27,250 nucleotides of DNA from JARRLC01 sp050290865 (GTDB taxonomy: Bacteria > Pseudomonadota > Alphaproteobacteria > Rhizobiales > Rhodomicrobiaceae): assembly GCA_050290865.1 (NCBI GenBank), contig JBNKIW010000036.1, positions 1-27,250 of the forward strand, read 5' to 3'. Under the pieces are notes generated by a model. The model did no database searches, had not been told where the DNA came from, and was given only the letters and a program-made list of their open reading frames with translations. This document shows, in pieces, positions 1 through 7,086 of the stretch. Numbering within the stretch: position 1 is the stretch's first letter; each line of letters opens with the position of its first letter. The position numbers and the translations under genes are program-made.

Positions 1-98
1 TCGCGCCGTTCATAAGCTCCCTCCATCCAGAACATATAGGGAACATGTGGCGTTCAACAGTCAATGTAGACAGCGCCATGTTCTAACCCAGGCTCGCG

Positions 99-555
99 TT
101 GCGGGCATTGGTGCTTTCCGGCGCCCTGCTCAGTTTTTCAGCCGCGCAGGCCGCCGACACGATCAAGGTCGGTATTCTCCATTCGCTTTCAGGCACCATG
201 GCTATCAGCGAGACGACGCTCAAGGACGTCATGCTGATGCTCATCGAGGAGCTGAACAAGAAAGGCGGCCTGTTGGGCAAGAAGCTCGAAGCGGTGGTCG
301 TCGATCCGGCGTCGAACTGGCCGCTTTTCGCCTAAAAAGCCCGGCAGCTCATTTCCCAGGACAAGGTCGCGGCGACGTTCGGCTGCTGGACCTCCGTTTC
401 GCGCAAATCCGTGCTGCCGGTGTTCGAGGAGCTGAACGGTCTTCTGTTCTATCCCGTGCAGTATGAGGGCGAGGAAAGCTCGAAGGACGTCTTCTACACC
501 GGTGCCGCGCCGAACCAGCAGGCCATTCCTGCCGTCGATTACCTGATGGAGAAAC
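99..555 (+). pseudogene. urtA: Urea ABC transporter substrate-binding protein UrtA, N-terminal fragment with premature stop
   Basis: UrtA is the periplasmic urea-binding component of the UrtABCDE transporter. The fragment shows the end of a signal peptide (LLSFSAAQAA), the first strand of the mature protein (DTIKVGILHSLSGTMA), and then family-typical blocks such as FGCWTSVSRKSVLPV, LFYPVQYEGEESS and YTGAAPNQQAIPA. An in-frame TAA at 333-335 replaces the codon expected between PLFA and KARQLI. The same frame then reads on to about 550, where similarity stops after AVDYLMEK. About 150 residues remain of a family that usually has roughly 400 or more. Only a TTG is available as start (99), with a stop just upstream, so the 5' end is probably also damaged. 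The following bases belong to urtB in another frame. Identification is secure and the pseudogene call is strong. Confidence 0.85.
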
Positions 556-571
556 GGGCGATGCGCGTGCG

Positions 572-1636
572 GTGCCGGTGCTCGAAGCGCTGAGGGGCAG
601 AAAGCTATTCACGCGCAAGTCGGACGGCAAGGTGTTTATCGTCAAAGAGGCGGGTGACGGTTATAGCCTCACCGACCCGGTGACAGGCAAGGCGGCTGGT
701 GAGGCCCCTGCGGGCGCACTCGACAAAATCAAGGTCAACAACGCGCTCCGCCGCGCGATCGAGGGGGCGCTCGGCTCGGTGCTGCTGCTCGCCGCCATCG
801 GCCTCGCCATCATCTTCGGTGTGATGGGCGTCATCAACATGGCCCATGGCGAGATGGTGATGCTCGGCGCATATACCACCTACATGGTGCAGGAACTGTT
901 CCGTGCCTATGCGCCGGGCGCGTTCGACGCCTCGCTGTTCGTGGCGCTGCCCGCGGCCTTCGCCATCGCCGGGCTGATGGGCATGGCGCTGGAGCGCGGC
1001 ATCATCCGCTTCCTCTACGGGTGGCCTCTGGAGACGCTGCTCGCCACCTGGGGCCTCAGCCTCATGTTGCAGCAACTGGTGCGCTCCCTGTTCGGGCCAT
1101 CGAACCGCGAGGTCGGCACGCCGTCCTGGATGAGCGGCACGGTGGAAGTCTCCAGCGGCCTGATCCTGACCTCCAACCGCATCGCTATCGTGGTTTTCGC
1201 GGCCGTCGTCTTCGTCGCGCTGATGCTGGTCGTGCGCTACACCACTTTCTGTCTGCAAATGCGCGCCGTTACGCAGAACCGGGCGATGGCTGCCCCCGTC
1301 GGCATCCGTTCGGTCTGGGTGGACGCCATGACCTTCGGCCTCGGCTTAGGCATCGCCGGGGTCGCGGGTGTCGCGCTCAGCCAGATCGACAACGTCTCGC
1401 CCAATCTCGGCCAGTCCTACATCATCGACAGCTTCCTGGTCGTGGTATTCGGTGGCGTCGGCAATCTCTGGGGGACGCTGGTCGGCGCGCTTTCGCTCGG
1501 CATCCTCAATAAATTCCTGGAGCCTTACGCCGGGGCGGTGCTCGGCAAGATCCTGACCCTGACCGGCGTCATCCTGTTCATTCAAAGGCGGCCGCGCGGA
1601 TTGTTCGCGCTCAAGGGCCGCGCGGTGGAGGCTTGA
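572..1636 (+). pseudogene. urtB: Urea ABC transporter permease UrtB, N-terminally truncated
   Basis: UrtB is one of the two membrane permeases of the urea ABC transporter. The remaining 354 residues contain the end of the N-terminal extracytoplasmic domain (LEALRGRKLFTRK, then SLTDPVTG) and a complete-looking permease domain from about residue 55, with repeated hydrophobic helices and family blocks such as GVMGVINMAHGEMVMLGAY and VVVFGGVGNLWGTLVGA. Full-length UrtB usually exceeds 500 residues with a signal peptide; both the signal and most of the first domain are gone. UrtB-like residues can be read in frame from about 557, upstream of the GTG at 572, which places a deletion junction with urtA near 550-557. 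The urtA frame does not run into the urtB frame. The ORF is open to its normal stop, four bases before urtC. It could still be translated, but without its partners it is unlikely to transport urea. Confidence 0.8.
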
Positions 1637-1639
1637 CCC

Positions 1640-2526
1640 ATGTCCTCAAGTAGCGAAGCGGTAGGACAACAAAAGACATCCTCAAGTAGCGAAGCGGTAG
1701 GACAGGAAGAGACAACACGCCGCTCGCCGCTCTTCGGCCTGCCGCTCGATGCCGCGGGCTGGGTTTTCCTCGTGGTGCTCGCCGTGGTGACGGTGGCCGC
1801 GCCGGTGCTCAATCTGGTCACGGACGCCGCCTCCGCTATCCATGTCCCGACTTATGCTGTCACGCTTCTCGGCAAATATCTCACCTACGCGTTCCTGGCG
1901 CTGTCGGTCGATACCGTCTGGGGATTTTGCGGCATCCCAAATCTGGGACATGGAGCTTTCTTCGCGCTCGGCGGCTACGCGATGGGCTTGTATCTGATGT
2001 GCTCGATCGCCGGGCGCGGCGTCTGCGGCAATACCACGCTGCCCGATTTCATGGTGTTCCTGAACTGGAAGGAACTGCCCTGGTACCGGTACGGCTTCGA
2101 TTGGTCCCCTTCGCGGCCGTCATGGCGATGCTGGTGCCGGGGCTCCTGGCGCTCGTCTTCGGCTGGTTCGCCTTTCGCTCGCGGGTGACGGGCGTGTACC
2201 TCTCGATCATCACCCAGGCGATGACGTTTGCACTAATGCTCTCCTTCTTCCGCAACAATATGGGGTTCGGCGGCAATAACGGCCTGACCGACTTCAAGGA
2301 TCTCCTCGGCTTCAATTTGCAGTCGGACGCGACACGAAGCTGCCTGTTCGTTGCCTCGGGCGTGGCGCTGGGAGCCGGGTTCATCCTCTGCCGGCTGATC
2401 GTCGCCTCCAAGCTCGGCCGCGTGATCACCGCCATCCGCGACGCCGAAAGCCGCACGCGCTTCCTCGGCTGCCGCGTCGAGAACTACAAGCTGTTCGTGT
2501 TCGTAGTCTCCGCGATGATTCGTTGA
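1640..2526 (+). pseudogene. urtC: Urea ABC transporter permease UrtC, frameshifted and C-terminally truncated
   Basis: UrtC is the second permease of the urea ABC transporter. The first frame (1640 to about 2100) carries a repetitive serine/glutamate N-terminus, membrane helices and the blocks PNLGHGAFFALGGYAMG and FMVFLNWKELPWYRYGFD. A net one-base loss near 2098-2106 moves the protein into the next frame, which continues with VPGLLALVFGWFAFRSRVTG, NNMGFGGNNGLTDFKDLLGF and IRDAESRTRFLGCRVE. Similarity ends abruptly at VFVVSAM, followed by two codons and a stop at 2524-2526. The usual C-terminal helices, about 90 residues, are missing. The next gene remnant is ureB, so the distal part of urtC and the genes between were lost together. 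The N-terminal tandem repeat is described separately. Confidence 0.85.
1643..1714 (+). repeat. 36-nt tandem repeat at the 5' end of urtC
   Basis: Two adjacent 36-nt units (1643-1678 and 1679-1714) share a perfect 26-nt block (1643-1668 equals 1679-1704), and the remaining 10 bases match at eight positions. The period is a multiple of three, so the reading frame is kept and the peptide SSSSEAVGQ appears twice. These residues are not part of the conserved UrtC core, which starts after them. The unit also reads open on the reverse strand. It may be a local duplication or a copy of a dispersed intragenic repeat; the window alone cannot decide. Confidence 0.9.
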
Positions 2527-2537
2527 GAGGGCAAGCC

Positions 2538-2842
2538 ATGATCCCAGGCGAAATCATCTGCGCGGAGGGCGAGATCGAGCTGAACGCCGGCCGTGACGCC
2601 ATCACCCTGACCGTGGGCAATACCGGCGACCGCCCGGTGCAGGTCGGCAGCCACTACCATTTCTACGAGACAGCGCCGCGCTCGCCTTCTACCGCGAGGC
2701 GGCGCGCGGGGCAAGGCTGGACATCCCGGCGGGGACGGCGGTGCGCTTCGAGCCCGGGCAGGCGCGCGAGGTGCGGCTGGTGCCGTTTGCGGGCCGCAGC
2801 GAGATTTACGGGTTCAATCAGAAGGTGATGGGGAAGGTCTGA
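2538..2842 (+). pseudogene. ureB: Urease subunit beta UreB, frameshifted
   Basis: UreB is the small beta subunit of the nickel urease UreABC. The ATG at 2538 opens with the hallmark MIPGEIICAEGEIELNAGR and continues through VQVGSHYHFYET. A net one-base loss near 2668-2674 then breaks the frame. The other frame restores the expected sequence, including LDIPAGTAVRFEPGQ and REVRLVPFAGRSEIYGFNQ, and ends at the normal place with TGA at 2840-2842. Summing both frames gives about 101 residues, the usual beta-subunit length, so the frameshift is the only visible defect. The gene lies 11 bases after the broken end of urtC, where urtDE, ureD and ureA would be expected in between, and four bases before ureC. 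Confidence 0.9.
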
Positions 2843-2846
2843 CGCC

Positions 2847-3400
2847 ATGCCAGCAAAAATCACCCTCGCTGCCTACGCCGGAATGTACGGCCCCACCGTT
2901 GGCGACAAGGTGCGGCTCGCCGATACCGACCTCATCATCGAGGTGGAGAAGGATTTCACCACCTATGTCGAGGAGGTGAAATTCGGCGGCGGCAAGGTCA
3001 TTCGCGACGGCATGGGCCAGGGACAGGCGACGCGTGCCCAGGGTGCCATGGACACCGTGATTACCAATGCGCTCATTCTCGACCACTGGGGCATCGTCAA
3101 GGCAGATATCGGCATCAAGGACGGGCGTATCGCTGCCATCGGCAAGGCGCGCAACCCGGACACGCAAGCCAACGTGGATATCGTCATCGGGCCGGGCACC
3201 GAGGCAATCGCCGCGGAGGGCAAGATCGTCACCGCGGGCGGGCTCGACGTGCACATCCACTTCATCTGTCCCCAGCAGATCGATGAGGCGCTCTATTCCG
3301 GCATCACCACCATGATGGGCGGCGGTACCGGACCGGCGGCGGGCACCAACGCCACGACCTGCACGCCCGGCCCCTGGCGCAGCGCTACTTCCTGTATTAG
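2847..3400 (+). pseudogene. ureC: Urease subunit alpha UreC, large internal deletion
   Basis: UreC is the catalytic subunit of urease. The first ~175 residues are well conserved: MYGPTVGDKVRLADTDLIIE, EEVKFGGGKVIRDGMGQ, TNALILDHWGIVKADIG, the metal-binding HIHFICPQQ and the block GGGTGPAAGTNATTCTPGPW. Similarity then stops. Directly after it, in a different frame, 3374-3400 encodes LAQRYFLY plus stop, which matches the extreme C-terminus of UreC proteins. So about 380-390 central codons are missing, including the carbamylated lysine, other nickel ligands and the flap. The junction lies at about 3372-3377 and shifts the frame, so translation from 2847 runs into meaningless sequence. The product cannot be an active urease. 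The minus-strand HIT gene ends five bases beyond the retained stop. Confidence 0.92.
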
Positions 3401-3404
3401 GCGT

Positions 3405-3845
3405 TCACCCCAGCTCCGCCATCGCCTTCCCGAGCGTTGCGGCGTTGTGCGCGATTCGGCTGTCGTCGCCCTTGATCCCCGGCGGGCGCAGGTTCACGCC
3501 GTCAAAGCGCGGCAGCACATGAACATGGGTATGAAAAATCACCTGCCCGCCGGCGGATTCCGAAAACTGCTGCACCGTGACACCATCGGCTCTGAACGCA
3601 ACTTTGGCCGCGCGTGCAACGCGTTGCACGGTTTTGATCAGATGCGGCAGATCGTCGGGATCCGCGTCGAGAATATTGCGCGAGGGGGTTTTGGGCAGCA
3701 CCAGGGCGTGGCCGTCGGCGCGGGGCATGATGTCCATGAAGACGAAAGTCTGCTCGTCCTCGTAGACCTTGTGGCAGGGCATTTCGCCACGCAGGATTTT
3801 GGCGAAGATGTTGGACGGATCGTATTCGGGCGAGCTGGCTGTCAT
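3405..3845 (-). CDS. HIT family protein (histidine triad nucleotide-binding hydrolase)
   Basis: This 146-residue protein has the compact HIT fold and the signature HTHVHVLPRF at about residues 104-113, the H-x-H-x-H-x-x triad that binds and hydrolyses nucleotide phosphates. N-terminal family features include NIFAKILRGEMPCHKVYED and ALVLPKTPSRNILD. Members are soluble and cytoplasmic and act on nucleoside phosphoramidates or dinucleoside polyphosphates; the exact substrate cannot be read from sequence. The ATG at 3845 gives the normal family length. The gene is monocistronic here and convergent with the ureC remnant. It looks intact, unlike its neighbours on that side, so the decay stops at this border. 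Confidence 0.92.
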   Translation of the reverse strand: MTASSPEYDPSNIFAKILRGEMPCHKVYEDEQTFVFMDIMPRADGHALVLPKTPSRNILDADPDDLPHLIKTVQRVARAAKVAFRADGVTVQQFSESAGGQVIFHTHVHVLPRFDGVNLRPPGIKGDDSRIAHNAATLGKAMAELG

Positions 3846-4444
3846 GAGGCGCTCCAGTTTTTGGCTGGCTTCCGTCCGGGCGGCGCGGGACGGTGTTGTC
3901 GTTGCGCCAGTGTTAGGGGAGGGCGGGGCACCGGGTCAAGTGCGTGGATGACTTCCCGTTGCTTCCGCGAAGCTGCCGGCGCCGTCTGGCCCCGGGCTGC
4001 GGCAAATCGTCATGATTTAACCCGAGTAATATTCTCAACTTATGGCAGTATGACGCCCGGGAAAGATCGCCATGTGCGGCAATTTCTGCCCAGGCTGTGT
4101 CAACGTTGTGTGCTGATATTGCGCCGTCAGCGGATAGCCTGCGGCAATTGGTAACAAAAACACTTGACCGCATCGCCATCATGTCGCAGCCTATATGACA
4201 GTTATTGAATATACAGCTTTTCATATACAGTCCCGTTTCTCGCCGGAAGACGGCGACGATGTTGCTCCCGGGCGCGGTGATCGCCGGCGTTCGGCAATAA
4301 GCTGAGGTGGAACAGGGGCACGTTCCAACGACAGGAGAGCCTCGGTCAGATTGCGGAGGTATCTTCTGCAATTAGAAGAATAACCGGACCTCGCCCGGCA
4401 GTGGCGTGGACGGAGGATGAAACGCCAGAACAAGGGGGTTGCTC
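3846..4444. other. Intergenic region between HIT gene and fccA, with repeated ATATACAG motif
   Basis: No convincing gene is seen in these 599 bases. The stretch must hold the HIT promoter (minus) and the promoter of the sulfur-oxidation cluster (plus). Around 4150-4235 the sequence becomes A/T-rich and carries ATATACAG twice (4209-4216 and 4223-4230, 14 bases apart), with the related TATATGACAG at 4192-4201. Such spaced repeats could be regulator half-sites upstream of fccA, but no well-spaced -35/-10 pair stands out. A second small repeat, GCGGCAATT, occurs near 4076 and 4141. Confidence 0.4.
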
Positions 4445-5047
4445 ATGACGACGTCGAGTTTGCATCGATTCGCAGGTGTGGCAGTCATGCTAGGGGCGGC
4501 GATTGTTGCCGGGTCGGCAATGGCTGCGGACAACAAGGCCGAAATGATGGCCAACACCTGCGCGGGGTGTCACGGTCCGGACGGTTCCAGCCGCGGGCCG
4601 GTCACGCCGACGATCGCCTCGCTTTCGCCGGACTATTTCATCTTCTCGATGAAGGAATTCAAGTCGGGTAAGCGCCCGTCTACGGTTATGGCCCGCATCG
4701 CCAAGGGCTATTCGGATGCCGATATCAAAGCGATGGCCGAATATTTCGAGACCAAGCCGTTCGTGCGCACTATCCAGACGGTCGATGCCGCCAAGATCAA
4801 GAACGGCAAGGAACTGGCCAAGAAGTACTGCTCGTCATGCCATGAGGAGGAGGGCAAGGTCGGCGAGGGCGTCGGCGTGCTGGCGGGGCAGTGGCTCCCC
4901 TACATGCAGATCGCGCTCGCCGATTTTCTCGACGGAAAACGCGAACTCGAACGGCGGCAAAAACAGAAATACGACAAGCTGATCGCCGAGCAGGGCGGAG
5001 TGGAAGCCTTCCAGCCGATTCTGCACTACTACGCCAGCGTGAAATAA
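4445..5047 (+). CDS. fccA: Diheme cytochrome c subunit of flavocytochrome c sulfide dehydrogenase (FccA-like)
   Basis: FccA is the electron-accepting diheme subunit of flavocytochrome c, a periplasmic enzyme that oxidises sulfide. The 200-residue protein has a Sec-type signal peptide (hydrophobic segment about 10-27, ending SAMAA) and two class I heme sites: CAGCH at about residues 39-43 and CSSCH at about 129-133. The size fits the ~21 kDa diheme subunit of the family. The ATG at 4445 follows a purine-rich stretch (AAGGGGG) and is preferred over the TTG six bases upstream. The gene is 19 bases before fccB, which supports a complex of the two products. It is the first gene of the plus-strand cluster. 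In Paracoccus-type sox clusters the equivalent gene is called soxE. Confidence is high for diheme cytochrome and good for FccA. Confidence 0.9.
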   Translation: MTTSSLHRFAGVAVMLGAAIVAGSAMAADNKAEMMANTCAGCHGPDGSSRGPVTPTIASLSPDYFIFSMKEFKSGKRPSTVMARIAKGYSDADIKAMAEYFETKPFVRTIQTVDAAKIKNGKELAKKYCSSCHEEEGKVGEGVGVLAGQWLPYMQIALADFLDGKRELERRQKQKYDKLIAEQGGVEAFQPILHYYASVK

Positions 5048-5066
5048 GATTGGGGGAGCGAACGTC

Positions 5067-6359
5067 ATGACCATACTTAATCGCCGCACATTTCTCACGC
5101 TGGCCGGTGCGTCTGCTGCCGCCGGAGTCCTCGGAGCACCGCATATCGCCCGCGCGGCGAGCGGCAAGGTCGTCATCGTCGGTGGCGGTCCGGGCGGCGC
5201 CACGGCGGCAAAATATCTTCGCCGCGCCGATCCCTCCATCGAGGTGACGCTGATCGAAGCCAACAAGGCCTATCACACCTGCTTCATGAGCAACGAGGTG
5301 CTGGCGGGCGAGCGCACGCTGGACGGCATCAAGGTCGGCTATGACGGCCTGAAGAAGCACGGCATCAAAGTGGTGAACGATCTGGTCACCGGCATCGACG
5401 GCGCCGGCAAGACGGTGACCACCAAGGGGGGGCAGAAATTCGCCTTCGACCGCTGCATCGTTGCGCCCGGCATCGACCTCATGGCCGACGCCATCGACGG
5501 CTACAGCGAGGCAGCCTACGAGAAAATGCCGCATGCGTGGAAGGCCGGTCCGCAGACGGCGCTTCTGCGCAAGCAGCTCGAAGCCATGGACGATGGCGGT
5601 GTCGTCGTCATCGTGGCGCCGCCGAACCCGTTCCGCTGTCCGCCCGGACCCTATGAGCGGGCCAGTCTGATTGCGTCCTATCTCAAGGCGCACAAGCCCA
5701 AGTCCAAGCTGATCATCCTCGATGCCAAGGACGCGTTCTCCAAGAAGAAGCTGTTCGAGCAGGCGTGGGCGAAGTTCTACGGCTATGGCACGCCGAACAG
5801 CCTGATCGAGTGGGTGCCGGCGGCCAAGGGCGGCAAGGTGGACAAGATCGACGTGGCGGGAATGTCGGTCGCAACCGACTTCGACACCTTCAAGGCCGCG
5901 GTGGTCAACGTCATCCCGCCGCAGAGGGCCGGCAAAATCGCGTTCGATGCCGGACTGGTCGAGGGCAACTGGGCGCCGGTGAACAAGGGCACGTTCGAAT
6001 CGAGCAAGGTGGCGGGCATTCACGTGCTCGGCGATGCCGCTGTCGCCGCCGCCATGCCGAAATCGGGCTATGCCGCCAATTCGCAGGCGAAGGTCTGTGC
6101 GGCGGCGGTCGCCGCGGCGCTCAAAGGCCAGGCCGCGCCCACGCCCGCTTACGTCAACACCTGCTACTCGATCGCGGCGAAGGACTACGCCTTCTCGGTT
6201 GCTGCCGTCTACACCTATGACGCCGAGAAGAACGCGATCGCAAAGGTGAAGGGGTCTGGCGGTCTTTCCCCGATGGACGCGTCCGACGAGACCCGCAAGC
6301 GCGAGGCTCAGTACGCGCATAGCTGGTACAATAACATCGTCGCGGACATCTGGGGCTGA
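5067..6359 (+). CDS. fccB: Sulfide dehydrogenase [flavocytochrome c] flavoprotein subunit (FccB/SoxF)
   Basis: FccB is the FAD-containing catalytic subunit that oxidises sulfide to sulfur in the periplasm. The 430-residue precursor starts with a Tat-type signal (NRRTFLTLAGASAAAG) with likely cleavage near residue 30, followed by the dinucleotide-binding motif VVIVGGGPGGATAA. All three functional cysteines of the family are present: Cys72 in HTCFMSNEV (covalent FAD link), Cys191 in PFRCPPGPY and Cys366 in NTCYS (redox disulfide). Subtracting a 30-residue signal gives 42, 161 and 336, close to the known family numbering. A GGGGGAG ribosome site precedes the ATG. FccB is exported folded with FAD, consistent with Tat. 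The gene appears complete and probably active; paired with fccA. Confidence 0.95.
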   Translation: MTILNRRTFLTLAGASAAAGVLGAPHIARAASGKVVIVGGGPGGATAAKYLRRADPSIEVTLIEANKAYHTCFMSNEVLAGERTLDGIKVGYDGLKKHGIKVVNDLVTGIDGAGKTVTTKGGQKFAFDRCIVAPGIDLMADAIDGYSEAAYEKMPHAWKAGPQTALLRKQLEAMDDGGVVVIVAPPNPFRCPPGPYERASLIASYLKAHKPKSKLIILDAKDAFSKKKLFEQAWAKFYGYGTPNSLIEWVPAAKGGKVDKIDVAGMSVATDFDTFKAAVVNVIPPQRAGKIAFDAGLVEGNWAPVNKGTFESSKVAGIHVLGDAAVAAAMPKSGYAANSQAKVCAAAVAAALKGQAAPTPAYVNTCYSIAAKDYAFSVAAVYTYDAEKNAIAKVKGSGGLSPMDASDETRKREAQYAHSWYNNIVADIWG

Positions 6360-6362
6360 TGA

Positions 6363-6394
6363 AAAAAAGGGGTGGGCCGTGGCGGCCCGCCCTT
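6363..6394. terminator. Strong hairpin between fccB and the NapC-like gene
   Basis: GGGTGGGCCG (6370-6379) pairs with CGGCCCGCCC (6383-6392) around a three-base loop, with one G-U wobble. On the plus strand the run of A (6362-6368) precedes the stem and only TT follows, so it is not a classic terminator for fccB and could instead stabilise or partially terminate the message. On the minus strand the stem is followed by seven T, a textbook intrinsic terminator, although no minus-strand gene is seen here. It may block antisense transcription. Confidence 0.5.
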
Positions 6395-6436
6395 CCCGCC
6401 TGATCGCCGTCGCAGCTCCCGGCCGGAGGCTTTTGG

Positions 6437-7057
6437 ATGCGGTCAGGAACTGCGGTTCTCGCGTTCCTCAATGTCTGGATTTGGAGAGGGTCGGTGGTGA
6501 AACGTCTGCACCGCATGCTGATCCCGGCGACGGCTCTCGGTGGCCTGTCGCTCCTGGTTTTCGGCGGCTTCGCCATGGCGGCATTCGTCGGCGGTTTCAA
6601 TCTCCTTGCCGAGAAGACCAGCAGTGTGGAATTCTGCACGTCGTGTCATGAGATGCAGCAGAATCTGGCCGAGTTGAAGAAAACGCTCCACTATAACAAC
6701 CGGACCGGTGTGCGGGTAACCTGCCAGGACTGCCACGTGCCGCACAGCTTCTTCCCGAAACTGGCAGCCAAGCTCTGGGCGGCGAAAGATGTTTATCATC
6801 ACTTTCTGGGCACCATCGACACGCCACAGAAATACGAGGCGCGGCGGCTGGAGATGGCGCGGCGGGTGTGGGCGAAGATGGAAGCGACCCAGTCGCGGGA
6901 ATGCCGCCGCTGTCACGATCTCGCGGCCATGAAGCTCGATGAGCAGGGCCGGCGCGCGAGGCTGAAACACCCGCGTGCCCAGCAGGAGGGCAAGCACTGC
7001 ATCGGCTGCCACAAGGGCGTCGTGCACGAACTGCCGACGGGTTATGAGGGCGATTGA
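6437..7057 (+). CDS. NapC/NirT-like membrane-anchored tetraheme cytochrome c
   Basis: NapC/NirT proteins carry one N-terminal membrane helix and a periplasmic tetraheme domain, and usually pass electrons between the quinol pool and periplasmic partners. This 206-residue protein has a hydrophobic segment at about 28-54, then four heme sites: CTSCH (67-71), CQDCH (96-100), CRRCH (156-160) and CIGCH (188-192). The spacing and the FCTSCHEM and CIGCHKGVVHELP contexts fit the family. Two starts are possible: ATG at 6437, with GGAGG seven bases upstream, or GTG at 6497, with GGAGAGGG upstream and a more typical short N-terminus. The gene lies between fccB and another tetraheme cytochrome gene, so its redox partner is probably sulfur oxidation, not nitrate or nitrite reduction. 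The direction of electron flow is an inference. Confidence 0.88.
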   Translation: MRSGTAVLAFLNVWIWRGSVVKRLHRMLIPATALGGLSLLVFGGFAMAAFVGGFNLLAEKTSSVEFCTSCHEMQQNLAELKKTLHYNNRTGVRVTCQDCHVPHSFFPKLAAKLWAAKDVYHHFLGTIDTPQKYEARRLEMARRVWAKMEATQSRECRRCHDLAAMKLDEQGRRARLKHPRAQQEGKHCIGCHKGVVHELPTGYEGD

Positions 7058-7086
7058 GTGGGCTGCCACCGGACAATGGAACGGCG

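Noticed and set aside
41..83. GAACATG/CATGTTC inverted repeat upstream of urtA
   Set aside because: Seven-base arms 29 bases apart near a pseudogene with no promoter visible; could be chance or an insertion scar.
3913..4371. 152-residue minus-strand reading frame in the gap before fccA
   Set aside because: No recognisable motif, many Cys and Arg residues in a low-complexity pattern, and it covers the expected promoter region of fccA; likely chance.
4797..6320. 507-residue minus-strand reading frame opposite fccA-fccB
   Set aside because: It is the antisense shadow of two clearly identified genes, with His/Arg-rich composition typical of GC-rich antisense frames.
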